Origin: Prostheceraeus crozeri
Lineage: Eukaryota; Platyhelminthes; Polycladida; Euryleptidae
Length of the DNA stretch: 64,000 nt
NCBI GenBank assembly: GCA_907163375.1
Contig: CAJQUW010007440.1
Coordinates: 310,001-374,000 of the forward strand
Direction: 5' to 3'
Numbering within the stretch: the stretch's first letter is position 1; every line of letters starts with the position of its first letter. The position numbers and the translations under genes were made by a program. Below the pieces are notes generated by a model. That model was not told where the DNA came from. It saw only the letters and a list, made by a program, of their open reading frames with translations, and searched no databases. This document shows, in pieces, positions 11,280 through 21,134 of the stretch.

Positions 11280-13686
11280 GTCTATTCGGTTATGACATTG
11301 GATAGAAAAACAATTTGAAGGATTTTTCCAATGTTAACAAAAAGACCGACATGAATCATGTTGTGGTATTAACGGGTTGCATCGAATAGTAAGAAGTGGT
11401 TCTAGCCTCTCAAAGATATGCAACTGGCAAAAAATATTCCAGACTGGAACGGAGCGGCCACCGGTGTCGATACATGTAAAATAAATGCAATATAAAAGTG
11501 ATTTGGCAAATAAAATGATTGCGAAATTTTCCAGACCGTTGACATTTTCGGGCTCTCACCCTTAGTCCATGGTGCAATAAATCCACGTCTGTAACATCAG
11601 TGTGAATTGAAGGTAAAAAAAGCGCGATATTTCTATAATCTACATCCCACAGAATGGGGATCTAAAAGAATGGTTTTTAATTGGTTTTACAGAAAATCAC
11701 GTGGATGTCTAGAAAAAGAAACCAAACTAGTTCTCTCAATAACCAAACGGTTCTCCGGAAAACCAAACTGGCTTTCCAAAAAACAAGTTTAGCTAACAAT
11801 TAAATTGAGATTACCTTACAATAAAGATAGGCTAATTTTTTATTAAAATGATAATAAGTGATTCAATTGTACTGAATCTACTTTCGCTGTGAATGCAAGA
11901 TCAAGACGCCTATCAACAAATCAGTCTGTATTGTATCTATACTATGGTCTCAGCTAAGGTTTAAAGAGACCTGGATTGTTTTAAAACTGTTCATGCATCT
12001 TTGACAAAACAGCTCTTCGGTTGACACCGTGGAATTCCTCTCATTTAAAGAAGCATAAAATGCCCGCATTACTTTTCGATGTAACGTCATTATTAAAATC
12101 ATTGCATGAATGTAAAATGACAATCACGTCCATCTAAATACCAGCAATGGGCAAGTCTATAATCGTTGGTAATAGCCATAATAGCTGCTATCAAAGCCAA
12201 AACAACAAATAAACATTTCAAAAAATGCTGAAATTTTTCAAAACAAAACAATAACAATAAACATGACTTTGAATCAAAATACAATCTTGCCTTAAAATCT
12301 GCTTTTTAAACAAGCCAGTGTTTTTTCTGTGGACCTTTTTAACTCGTCTTGATAATTTTCCAAAAGCTTTCGAGAAAAAATAAGTCGAAACATTTTACAT
12401 TAAATACAGAATCAAACTAATTCTTCAAATTATCGATAAACGTCCTTCAGTTCATTCTGGAATGCATTCCATCCCGATCCATTATTCCTTAATTAGCTGC
12501 AGTTACTTGCAACATCAAGGAACATTGCACAAAAAAGGAATCTTTATCGCTTTTATCGAGGTGCAAATGCGCCTGAATATGCCACATTTTCATTTGACAG
12601 ACATGAAAGCATATTCCTTGTCCATCATCTCATTCGTTGAAGGCTCGAATTACTTTTTCTAGAACTGTTCAGTTTGCAACATGTTTTAATTCAGCAAAGT
12701 CTTTTGTGCATTGGTTGGCATCTTGAAGCATTGAGAATTTGGAAATTAGCGAAATACCAAGAATACAAATTTCTGCTCTCTTAATCTGCCACAATGCTAG
12801 ATAAAAATACAACCGCTAGATTTAAAAGGTTGGTGAAAATGTCAGACGAAATCGTTGTGTCTGTATTTGAACGAGTCGATTCTTCTTGTACACGATAGTT
12901 CCAGTTTCCACTTCGCGTGATCTGCTGTTTCTAATTGAGACATCACAGAACACCGATGCGATTTATTTTTGAGGAGATCACACTTGCAAGCTAATATTAG
13001 ATATTCTAAATATGTATTACTAGTTCATTTTCGCACTGATGACGTGAAGATGCATAATTTTCACAGTCTTTGTATTAATAACTTAGTGGATTAATTGCGA
13101 TGAAAGCAAAATGGCAAGATGCATGACGAAATACTGTGAGGTGTAAAATCCAAGAGTCGAAATAGACTGCTAGTGTCAGCTGAATCTGGGTTGAATTTTC
13201 TTCAGCATTGAATAGCTTCTATGATGTCTGCATACGAATTGTTTGAGAACGATCCTTTCAATCGCTAAACAATGCAATCATATTTTTGGAACGTTATATT
13301 TTCAGCATACTTCTACAATTGAGTGCAGACTTTTAGCAAAATTTAGCAATTTAAGTACTTAACTTCGTGGCAACTGTAGGCGCTGCACTTCTATCTTTAG
13401 AACGTTTTATCATCATTTGAAAGCTTTTCAGATGATGTCTTCAATAGGAATGGATGTTGGGAGTCCGTAATATGACAAAGCCTTATCAAGAATATTAACT
13501 AATTTCGACTGAATTTGTAGAATTCAAGTTAAATCATCTCTACTGCATTCATACTCCCAGGAATGAATAAAACAAACATTCAATCAAGAAATTTAACTGC
13601 ATGGTTGCCACAAATTGATTCTGCAATTTTTTTCTATCACAATTGACCTACCTTTTGGTAAGATCGCTACAGTAAAATCCCTCACT
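11280..13686. other. unassigned sequence
   Basis: AT-rich with short, unconvincing open frames. I see no element ends, RNA genes or exons. Confidence 0.4.
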
Positions 13687-13845
13687 CATTCAACAGCGAT
13701 CATGTTGTCTGTTTAGTTCAGGTTTGCATAATTGATAAATTTTCTGACAATCTCGTGGATATCGGATCATTACAACGGTTAAGTATGTCAAGGCTAAAAT
13801 CATCAATAGATAGAGAATAATTACGAGTTTTGGAATGTTCTGAAA
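13687..13845 (-). repeat. PLE inverted repeat, left copy
   Basis: Starting at CATTCAACAGCGATCATG and ending near GGAATGTTCTGAAA, this is the reverse complement of the PLE's right part. The right copy is split by the LINE (one end at 15710-15727, the rest from 38183 to 38587) and by the second MITE. The intact left copy shows what the target looked like before those insertions. Confidence 0.8.
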
Positions 13846-13899
13846 TTGATAAATAGATGCAAACGCACGCTAACTCTTGACTTTCTCAAGTTGATTTCT

Positions 13900-15008
13900 T
13901 CGGGTGGCAAGCCTGCAAAATTCTATGTCAATATCAAAGATCACAACCCCAAACTGGAAATAGGTATCCTCTCAGGCCTATGGCTTAAGTAAAAGGTACC
14001 CCAAAAGAAAAGATAGATCGGATAGTGGGTAAAATATTGAATCAACTCGTTAGTTGCATACCAGAACACATAATTAGCACCCAAAACCTTAGTGATCGTA
14101 TTAGTGATATTTTGGTTGAATCAAGTGACCAGACTTTCATTTCTCTATATGTCGTCAATCTACGTACTAACATATCCATCAATGAGGGCCTAAATAATGC
14201 TACGAAATTCGCATATGAGCATTGGCAAAATATAGATAATTTCGGCATCTCACTAGAAGATTTCGAAGCCCTTCCTAAATGTCTCGTTCAACTGCGAAAT
14301 TTCATACGATGGAAACTATTTTTTACAAACTGAAGGCTGTCTTATGGGTGCACATTATGACCCCGCCGTTTGCTGTAGTTTTCAAGAATTTTATTGAAAA
14401 ACAAGCGCTACAAATTCTAGCGTCTAGAAATATAGGAGTTAAATTCTATTAACAACAATAAGATTAAATACACGATAGATCAGATTGCCATGCAAAAGAT
14501 GTGCGGCTGGTAGGATTCGAACCTACGACCAAGGTTAACTAGACCTGCGCTCTAACCAACTGAGCTACGAGCCACTTACGCGACTCTGTCAGTTGGCAGG
14601 ATCAAACCCTCACCACCACATATCAGTTGTCAAGGCAATAATAATCAATGAATAAATAACACGTCACAATTGTGACCGCCGACATTAAGGCAAGTAGCCG
14701 ACATTAAGGCTATGGTAGATACATTGATGACATCATATTGGGTCCTTTCAATAGGAATAGTGTATTCGATGAAATAGGCAATGCTTCCAATAGCATCCAT
14801 CAGGATATAAAATTCTCTATGGAGGTACCCAATGACTGCACTCTTACTTTCTTCGACATTTACATTACGATAGACCGCAAAATTTCGTATAAGTTATACA
14901 ACAAACCTGGGCATTCTTGTATTATACTATACAAGAATAGTTGGGCACTAGCTCACATCAAAACCAATTTTCTTGGTAACAGCTTTAGCTATGTCACTGA
15001 TAGATGAA
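13900..15008 (+). pseudogene. PLE reverse transcriptase remnants
   Basis: Fossil coding sequence of a Penelope-type reverse transcriptase. Recognisable pieces are GGKPAKFYVNIKDHNPK near 13905, a GCLMGAHYDPAV-like stretch near 14335, and the catalytic RYIDDIILG near 14715. The latter is followed by LTFFDIYITIDRKISYKLYNKP, the PLE 'FLDv..Y.Kp' region. A tRNA-like insert (14502-14575) lies between the second and third pieces. The gene has several breaks and no function is expected. Confidence 0.65.
14502..14575 (-). tRNA. tRNA-Thr(AGT)-like gene or tRNA-derived SINE head
   Basis: On the minus strand the sequence folds as a cloverleaf: acceptor GTGGCTC/CAGCCGC with one mismatch, D arm GCTC/GAGC, anticodon loop CTAGTTA giving AGT, and T arm GTAGG-TTCGAAT-CCTAC. 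Both internal pol III boxes are canonical (TAGCTCAGTTGG and GGTTCGAATCC). A TTTT terminator follows 4-5 nt after the 3' end. The anticodon stem has a mismatched outer pair and residue 37 is T rather than A, so it may be a pseudogene or the head of a SINE inserted in the PLE. No intron and no encoded CCA. Confidence 0.65.
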
Positions 15009-15259
15009 CTGATAAGAAATATAATTCAACATGAAAAAATACTTACCAACAGATTAAAAAAATCAGGATTTTCTTCAGTCGAAATAAAAAAAGCCAAACA
15101 TCAAAAGAAAAAGAAAACTAAAAAATACACAACTGATACAAGTAATGCTGCTATGCTGAATCTGGATTTTGTCAGTGACAGCTCCACTAGAAAAATCAAT
15201 TTGACGTTCCTGTTCGTCTGACGAGTAGACTAGGTAGGCCTTTATCACAATGTCTAAAC

Positions 15260-15727
15260 AGGCAAAAGACGAGCAGCAAACATAACAGTTGTGATATTTG
15301 TGATAAATTACTTCACATTTTCGATTGCAACAATCGCTACTTAGTATATTGTTTCACCTGCCGTATTTGTAACCAGAAATAAATAGGTCAAACCATAGAA
15401 ATAGATTGTTGTGTATCTGAAGTTGACTCAAGGTCGCGGCACATCCGGGGGAACTAAGTTGGGGCATGAACCACCAATGAAAAGCTTGGAATCGCACATG
15501 TGGTTGATTCTAACCCGACCATACTGCCGTTGATAAGTGTATCTAAGTGAAAATGCGTGCGATTTTTGTGCCACTATTGTGTATTGCATGAAGCTTTACT
15601 TCCATTCTAGAGGTTTTATTGTTATCAATTTCTATGGGTCAAACTAACCGTCCTTTTCATCTAAGATTCAGAGAACACAAATCCAGTGTTCAGAAGCAAG
15701 ACAATAAAAGCGCCCTTTCAGAACATT
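15260..15727 (+). pseudogene. PLE GIY-YIG endonuclease, split by a MITE
   Basis: Left of the MITE is a Cys knuckle, CDICDK then RYLVYCFTCRIC. Right of it come RPFHLRFREHKSSV and SALSEHS, the conserved GIY-YIG core of Penelope-like elements. The MITE target duplication GGTCAAAC falls exactly in the YIG-Q-T segment. The LINE then interrupts the same gene just after EHS. Fossil. Confidence 0.65.
15394..15636. mobile_element. MITE copy 1 (243 bp, 8-bp target duplication)
   Basis: The ends are CATAGAAAT and ATTTCTATG, flanked by perfect 8-bp direct repeats GGTCAAAC (15386-15393 and 15637-15644). It shares most of its body with 38265-38520, for example GGTCGCGGCACATCCGGG and GTGAAAATGCGTGCGATTT. 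It encodes nothing. The 8-bp duplication suggests mobilisation by a hAT-type transposase. Confidence 0.85.
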
Positions 15728-16904
15728 CCAAATCTTCTAGCCCTGTCGGAAACCAGGTTAGATCCCAGTGTGTCATCAAGCGACGTTACTCCTGATGGAT
15801 ACATATTTCACCGGATGGATAAAGCACCTTGTCATGGTCTTGGAGTCTATGCCAAGACAAGCCTTCCCTTGAGAAGGCTTTGTAGCTCAGAGGATCCAAG
15901 GCATGAGTATCTTGCCTTCATGGCGCCGCTGCAGAAGACCACTCTTCTTCTATTTTTCCTATACCGCTCTCCATCAACTAATGCGGATATTTTCAATGTT
16001 CTTTCTGACAAGATCGATTCTCTTCTACAAGAGTATCCCAGCGCTGAAGTTGCCGTTTTTGGTGACTTCAACGTGCACAATGTTGACTGGCTTGTGCACT
16101 CACGCACCACCGATCTCTCCGGTCAGGCAGCCCAGGATTTCGCTGTCTCTCACAACCTTAGTCAAATTGTCACTTGTCCTACCAGAGTGCCTGACCGAGC
16201 TGGGGATACTGGATATCTCCTTGGCCTGTTTCTCACCTCAAATCCAACTTGTTTTTCACACAAGGTTACTTCTCCCCTCGGCACGTCTGATCACTGTGTT
16301 ATCACAGTTTCTGGCAAACAAGTTTGCTCCACACCGTCTGCACCCTTCCATAGAACAGTTTATCAATTCTCCAAAGCAGACTGGTGTGGCTTCCGCACTT
16401 TTCTTAGTCAAGTTCAAGCTGAGAATTTGATTCTGAGCGAGAACGTCCACAAGTCGGCGCAAGAACTGACAGAGTGGCTTCAGATAGGGATATTGGCCTA
16501 CATCCCTCACCGTACTTTCCAAATGAAGCCTCACTCACAACCTTGGTTTACACCAGAATGTGCAGCTGCAAGTTGCCAGCGTGACCAATTTTTCCATAAG
16601 TATAAGTGTGACAGTAGCGCTGGCAATCTTGAATTGTACAAAACCGCACGTAGACATTGCAAGGAAACCATACATCAGGCCAAAAGCCGTTACGCTTTGT
16701 ATGTACGGAAATCCATTGCTACCCAAAAGCTTGGCTCTAAGGACTTCTGGAGGATTTACAACAGTGTCACCAATAGGAACAAATCCTCCATCCCTGCACT
16801 CCGTCATGCCGAAGTCAGTACTTCTATGGCGACAACCTCAGCAGACAAAGCCGAGCTTCTTTGCAAAGAGTTTGCGAAGAATTCGTCATTAGACGATAGA
16901 GGTA
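15728..16904 (+). pseudogene. LINE endonuclease (APE type) and linker
   Basis: Encodes the apurinic-type endonuclease that nicks target DNA for reverse transcription. Visible motifs are LALSETRLD near the truncated start, FLYRSPS, VAVFGDFNVHNVDW (catalytic Asp/Asn) and TSDHCVITV (catalytic Asp-His). A linker with an RDQFFHKYK-type segment then leads towards the reverse transcriptase. The first part of the domain is missing, and the open frame stops being LINE at the Polinton junction (16904/16905). Confidence 0.82.
16899..16904. repeat. target-site duplication GAGGTA, left
   Basis: Six bases, GAGGTA, directly before the Polinton's AGTAATGGAC end. An identical copy follows the right end at 36455-36460. 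Six-base duplications are the rule for Polinton integrases. Confidence 0.95.
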
Positions 16905-17132
16905 AGTAATGGACAAAAGACCGTTCCAGGACACCATAAAATCAAAAAAATTAGTACTTTTAAAAACGACATAAATTTATGAATTTAGTCCCTTTTTCAG
17001 GTTTTTAAGACCTAAATTCATGAATTTAGTCCATTCAAAAAGTACCATTTTTTCAAAAAATGGTATTTTTAAAAACGACATAAATTCATGAATTTGAACC
17101 CTTTTTCAGGTTATGAAGACCTAAATTCATAA

Positions 17133-17164
17133 ATCGGCTAAAGCCAGAGGAGCTTCGCTCCGAT
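17133..17164 (+). repeat. double hairpin, type A (left TIR)
   Basis: Two adjacent mini-hairpins, GGCT-aa-AGCC and GGAGC-ttc-GCTCC, bracketed by ATC...GAT. Its inverted partner is at 36195-36226, and another full copy is at 18462-18493. Confidence 0.85.
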
Positions 17165-17304
17165 TTGGGCGTTTTTAAAAATACCCAATTTTTCAAATTT
17201 TTCAAAATCTCAAATTTGTGATTATGACATTTCACCCCCAAAATCATGACCGTTCCAGGACACCGAAAATCATAAAAGTTAAGAATCTCAAATTTGAGAA
17301 TTAC

Positions 17305-17338
17305 AATCGGGCGAAGCCCTAGAACCTTCGGTTCGATT
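17305..17338 (+). repeat. double hairpin, type B (left TIR, first)
   Basis: GGGC-gaa-GCCC and GAACC-ttc-GGTTC, bracketed by AATC...GATT. The partner in the right repeat is at 36021-36054. Confidence 0.85.
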
Positions 17339-17413
17339 TTCACCCTTAAAATCATGACCGTTCTAGGACACTAAAAATTATAAAAGTTGAGTATCTCAAA
17401 ATTTGAGAATAAC

Positions 17414-17447
17414 AATCGGGCGAAGCCCTAGAACCTTCGGTTCGATT
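17414..17447 (+). repeat. double hairpin, type B (left TIR, second)
   Basis: Same unit as at 17305, one tandem repeat further on. The partner in the right repeat is at 35912-35945. Confidence 0.85.
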
Positions 17448-17560
17448 TTCATTGCTTAAATCATGACCGTTCTAGGACACCGAAAAAATTATAAAAGTTG
17501 AGAATTTCAAATTCATGAATTTTATCCATCTTTCAGGTTTTTAAAATATATCATGTGACT

Positions 17561-17599
17561 AGCGGGACATCGGAGATGTCTTCCAGGGCTTCGCCCGTT
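17561..17599 (+). repeat. double hairpin, type C (left TIR)
   Basis: GACATC-gga-GATGTC followed by GGGC-ttc-GCCC. The ATG inside GAGATGTCTTCC can start a short frame here. In the right repeat the matching ATG opens the hydrophobic gene (35783). Confidence 0.8.
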
Positions 17600-18027
17600 A
17601 AAAATATTTCTTTAAAAATGGATGAAACAAAAGTGGATGAAACAAAAGTGGAAGGAACTTCAGAAATGGAAGGAACTTCAGAAATGGAAGGAACAAAAGT
17701 GGAAGGAACTTCAGAAATGGAAGAAACCTCAAGAATATATCCTTCGTTATCTCAATTAAAAATAAGTGAAATGGTTCTCAATTATTATTAAGATTAGAGC
17801 ACTATGATAAATTAAGAAGACGCAATTATTACTTAGTCATTCTTCGTTATTGTATGCTCAACATTATTTAAAGTACTAATTGTGTGAACTAGAAGATCAT
17901 TGTAACTCATAAACTCAAAATTATTCAATGAACCCGTACACTGCCTGATAATTGAAGAGAGAGACAGAGATTGAAGAGAGAGAAACGTCTAGCAGCTTTC
18001 CCCTAAAATTATCATGCTATATCTTGT

Positions 18028-18113
18028 CATTTCAATTTACCCATCGGTAAACTTTTGACATTTCAACTTACGCGTGCGTAAAGTTTTGACATTTCAATTT
18101 ACCCCTACGTAAA
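18028..18113 (+). repeat. three tandem hairpin units with changing stems
   Basis: Units of about 31-34 bp share TTTTGACATTTCAA and then form TTTACC-4 nt-GGTAAA (18036-18051), TTACG-4 nt-CGTAA (18068-18081) and TTTAC-6 nt-GTAAA (18098-18113). The stems differ while complementarity is kept. Confidence 0.65.
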
Positions 18114-18461
18114 TTATTTTCAGAATCTGTTTTCAAAATCTATTTTCAAAATACATTTGCAAAGTCTATTTTCAAATTCAGTTTTAGAAATCGATTTGCA
18201 AAATTCATTTAGCGTTTGCCAAACACATACGGGTAGTAAAGTACTTCCCATTGTGAAGACATGAATAGATTAAGCACATAAGAGTGCATTGACAATAAAA
18301 GCAAATGACAATAAAATTCTTCTTCTAAATTTAGAACGCATAGACGGCGACATGCGGGATAGTTGTTATGACAATTTTAAACAATCATTTTAACGATGAA
18401 ACATATTTTACAAATAAAGTTCATGAAGAAAATTGAAATATATAAAACAATATAGATTAGA

Positions 18462-18493
18462 ATCGGCTAAAGCCAGAGGAGCTTCGCTCCGAT
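18462..18493 (+). repeat. double hairpin, type A
   Basis: Exact copy of the unit at 17133-17164, between the left repeat and the protease gene. Confidence 0.85.
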
Positions 18494-18620
18494 AATTATA
18501 ATATAATCATTTCAAAATCGAATAAGTAGTAAGGAAAGACATCATTAGAGAACAGTTTTAAATTAATACCCCCTCCCTTCTGTCTTCTAGGGGTCCCTTA
18601 AGAAATTTTTTTATTATAAA

Positions 18621-19082
18621 ATGAGCAACATAAATGAGTTTTTTAAATTATATGGAACACAAACGACAACGAATTTCGACCTAAAGAAAATCGCAAATCA
18701 ATTAGGAATAAAGAATTTTCATGTTCTAATGAGAAACGAATTACAATTCCTAAAAAATAGACCAACAGGAACCTTCAGTTCCCGGAACAAAGTTCCATCA
18801 ATAATTGTAAATTTCATAACGAATCTTCACACTTCAGACCAAAACGGCGTACATTGGTCAGCAGGTATCTTTAGTAAAAACGGAGATAATTATTATTTTG
18901 ACTCATACGGGCTTCCACCTACAAATGAAGTAAAAGAATTACTTGGAACGGGAACATACAATACGTTTCAAATTCAAAAACCGGGAACAACTTATTGTGG
19001 ACAATTATGTCTTTATGTTTTATTTAAATTACAAAAAGGAGTACCATTTCTAGATATTATGTTAGAATTGAACGAACCGTAG
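18621..19082 (+). CDS. adenovirus-type cysteine protease (Polinton)
   Basis: A 153-residue maturation protease of the adenain/Ulp1 fold, thought to process capsid proteins in the assembling particle. The catalytic triad is visible: His about residue 78 in GVHWSAG, Asp about 94 in YYFDSYG and Cys about 126 in TYCGQLCLY. Length and spacing match Polinton proteases. The ATG at 18621 follows an AT-rich leader. A GGAAC-GTTCC double hairpin (18768-18796) lies in frame inside the gene. The stop codon falls in another hairpin (GAACC-gta-GGTTC, 19074-19086). Fossil copy of the element's gene. Confidence 0.9.
   Translation: MSNINEFFKLYGTQTTTNFDLKKIANQLGIKNFHVLMRNELQFLKNRPTGTFSSRNKVPSIIVNFITNLHTSDQNGVHWSAGIFSKNGDNYYFDSYGLPPTNEVKELLGTGTYNTFQIQKPGTTYCGQLCLYVLFKLQKGVPFLDIMLELNEP
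18768..18796 (+). repeat. in-frame double hairpin in protease gene
   Basis: GGAAC-cttca-GTTCC directly followed by GGAAC-aaa-GTTCC. It encodes the TFSSRNKVPS stretch between the N-terminal helix and the catalytic His. Confidence 0.7.
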
Positions 19083-19086
19083 GTTC
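19074..19086 (+). terminator. hairpin over the protease stop codon
   Basis: GAACC-gta-GGTTC with the stop TAG in the loop and 3' arm. It may be a 3'-end signal like the hairpins that end mimivirus transcripts, or an inserted palindrome; the sequence alone cannot tell. Confidence 0.4.
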
Positions 19087-19150
19087 TATAACTACGCCTA
19101 CAAGGGAATTTCATAGCGAAACGTTAGTTCCAATATAATAATAATGATAA

Positions 19151-20422
19151 TTAAAAATCAGTTCGTTGTAATTCATTTTGATAAAAACGGCCTCTGATAT
19201 TCTCATTATCTAAATCTTTAATTTCATAAGTAATCGGATAACTTTGATTTATTTTGCAAACTTCAAATATTTCTTTAGTCCAATAGCCAACAAAGCCTTT
19301 TTCAAATTTGTTCTTATATTTAAATATTCTAACTCTATCTCCAATTTTAAATTTCGGCTTAAGTTTCTGCAAATTCGGATTACTCTCATTCGAATAATTA
19401 TTCTCGAATATTTTCTTTCGTATTAAATCAGGGTCGTCAGAAGCATTCTTTGGGGTTTCTTCAATACCTGAATGAACTTTATTATTATACTGCTCTACAA
19501 TTCCTGGTAATATTTTTAACCATTTCTGATTTCCTTGCTGAGTAAATTTCTTGAAAATTTTATTTTTTAACGTCCGATTGAATCTTTCTATCACTATAGC
19601 TTTTCCTGCGTTTTCAGTTGAATAAACAGTTTCAAATAGTGGCTGAACGTTTCGGTTATAAAATTCCGACCCTTTATCAACAAACAATTTCCTTGGCTTT
19701 CTATTACTTTCTTTAAAGATTTCTTCAAACGCATATTTAACTGATAGACCACTTTTATTTTTTAAAGGTTTTACCCAAGCGTATCGTGTATATAAATCTA
19801 TAACTGTCAATGCGTATTTGTAGTCCCTTTCATTCGGCATATGAATAAGATCAGCACTCCAAATATCATCTTTATTAAATACTTTTACTTTTAATAAATA
19901 TTTAGGCTTTCTATATTCTTTATGAATTTCAGATGCATAAACGTCTGAATTATGATTTTCATTTAAACCCTGACCGAATAATATTTTAGCTTGTAAAGCT
20001 TTCTTAACAAACATTCTTTCAATTTTTTCTCTAAATGTAGGGTTTTGAATACTATCTAATTCTTGAATCATCTTCTTATCAGCTGCATGACGAGAACTTA
20101 GATCATGATTTCGATAAGCTAAATCATGCCTGTAAGCGGCGGCATCTACTCTATTTATTGGTTCTTCACCTGGTTTCGGATTATTATTCTCATCTAGTCT
20201 TATATCTAATCGAGTTCCTGGACCAGTATATGAATGACCAGGAAGATGTTTTTCTTTCGAATATTTACTCCAAATAAAGCCAGGAAAGTTTTCTAATGTT
20301 TTTTGTATGTCACCTCCAATATGCTGACAGTTTGAGTTTTTATTTTTGTTTAATAGATAATTCAATAAATCTAAATTAGAAATTTTTAATTTAATTAAAT
20401 TTTCGGAATTTTTAGTATTCAT
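19151..20422 (-). CDS. PLA2-like domain fused to retroviral-type integrase
   Basis: About 423 residues from the ATG at 20422 (an upstream TTG would add about 19). Residues about 55-125 match the phospholipase A2 domain of parvovirus VP1: a YTGPG calcium loop with LDIR, then INRVDAAAYRHDLAY with the His-Asp pair. Next come a Cys-less linker and the integrase core, with acidic residues in WSADLIH, FVDKGSEF and IVIERFNR. An SH3-like C-terminal part follows (FKIGDRVRI, GRFYQNELQ). The integrase inserts the element and makes the 6-bp duplication. The PLA2 part in parvoviruses opens endosomal membranes. The fusion on one chain is notable. Fossil. Confidence 0.88.
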   Translation of the reverse strand: MNTKNSENLIKLKISNLDLLNYLLNKNKNSNCQHIGGDIQKTLENFPGFIWSKYSKEKHLPGHSYTGPGTRLDIRLDENNNPKPGEEPINRVDAAAYRHDLAYRNHDLSSRHAADKKMIQELDSIQNPTFREKIERMFVKKALQAKILFGQGLNENHNSDVYASEIHKEYRKPKYLLKVKVFNKDDIWSADLIHMPNERDYKYALTVIDLYTRYAWVKPLKNKSGLSVKYAFEEIFKESNRKPRKLFVDKGSEFYNRNVQPLFETVYSTENAGKAIVIERFNRTLKNKIFKKFTQQGNQKWLKILPGIVEQYNNKVHSGIEETPKNASDDPDLIRKKIFENNYSNESNPNLQKLKPKFKIGDRVRIFKYKNKFEKGFVGYWTKEIFEVCKINQSYPITYEIKDLDNENIRGRFYQNELQRTDF

Positions 20423-20493
20423 TTTAAAAGATAAAAAAATTAAGAAGATAAAAAAAATTGTTTTACCGAAAAGAACCAAAGGTCCTGAGGTTA

Positions 20494-20979
20494 TTACCTT
20501 ATCATACTAGGACTTAGATATATTCCAGAACCATCTTTAGTTTCTTTAATTTCAATTAAATCATCAACATTGTGGAGAATATTTTTAAGAACTCGTTTTC
20601 CTTCATCAACTAATTTTAATTTACTGATAAAATTATCTACTATTCCTTCTCCTCTAGCAACTTTCTCTAACTCTCTATTATGACGTTTTTGTTCTTCTAA
20701 TGCTGCCTTCTCTGATTTATTTTTATTTACTGCTTGGACAATACCAGCTGTCCCACCTGCAACACTTCCTGCAGCTGCTATGCCTCCTATTATTAGTGGA
20801 ATTAATGGGAGAATACCGCCATTCTTTTCTTCTTGTAATTGAATATTCTCTATCATTGGTTTACTTATGTAATACTTTTTTTTATTAATAGTAATAGTTT
20901 TAGGGGTATTTTTGTCAACAATATTACGTAATTTTAATTCAACAGTTTTATTATTAATATTACTTTTCGCTTGCGACAT
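20494..20979 (-). CDS. small hydrophobic capsid-associated protein (Polinton)
   Basis: 161 residues from the ATG at 20979. A basic N-terminal third is followed by a Gly/Ala/Ile-rich hydrophobic stretch (about residues 54-86, LPLIPLIIGGIAAAGSVAGG), then a charged helical tail ending SPSMIR. Adenoviruses and adintoviruses have similar membrane-active minor core/cement proteins (pVI, pX). I infer such a role from size, composition and its place beside the capsid gene, not from a clear family motif. A weak AACC...GGTT stem lies just past the stop. Confidence 0.55.
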   Translation of the reverse strand: MSQAKSNINNKTVELKLRNIVDKNTPKTITINKKKYYISKPMIENIQLQEEKNGGILPLIPLIIGGIAAAGSVAGGTAGIVQAVNKNKSEKAALEEQKRHNRELEKVARGEGIVDNFISKLKLVDEGKRVLKNILHNVDDLIEIKETKDGSGIYLSPSMIR

Positions 20980-21094
20980 TTTTAATAAAAAAATTTTAAG
21001 TTATCAAAAATTTAAATCTATTCTAGTTACCAAAAAATTTTAAGTTACCAAAAATTTTAATCTATTCTAGTTATGAAAAAATTTTAATTAACCT

Positions 21095-21134
21095 ATCGGA
21101 GCAAAGCTCCTCTGGCTTTAGCGCTTTAGCCGAT
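21095..21134 (-). repeat. double hairpin A' supplying the capsid gene's stop
   Basis: A variant of type A with an extra GCGCTTTA. On the minus strand its ATCGGCTAA gives the last codons (Ile-Gly) and stop of the 21126-22460 gene, so the element is built into that gene's end. Confidence 0.75.

Larger units (their letters stand above)
16905..17751 (+). repeat. Polinton terminal inverted repeat, left
   Basis: About 847 bp, matching the right repeat base for base over the stretches I compared, except for 51 extra bp in a short minisatellite (GGAACTTCAGAAATGGAA units). It contains four GACCGTTC(C/T)AGGACAC boxes (16919, 17248, 17356, 17465), the last three in a tandem array of about 108-bp period, several AAATTCATGAATTT palindromes, and four double hairpins (17133, 17305, 17414, 17561). 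Confidence 0.93.
17752..18620. other. Polinton left non-coding region
   Basis: No convincing gene between the left repeat and the protease. It holds three tandem hairpin units at 18028-18113, runs of TTTTCAAAATCTA-like repeats (18118-18210), a type A double hairpin (18462-18493) and a CCCCT...AGGGG stem shortly before the protease (about 18550-18595). It may act as promoter or origin-proximal sequence. Confidence 0.5.

Noticed and set aside
13735-13845. The inverted repeats 13.7/38.5 kb as ends of one giant 25-kb transposon
   Set aside because: The right copy includes the PLE endonuclease C-terminus and tail, so this is the known PLE habit of carrying an inverted copy, with later insertions in between.
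17086-17355. Open frame in the left terminal repeat (and its mirror at 36004-36273)
   Set aside because: It consists of tandem repeat units and hairpins with no protein-like pattern; open by repetition.
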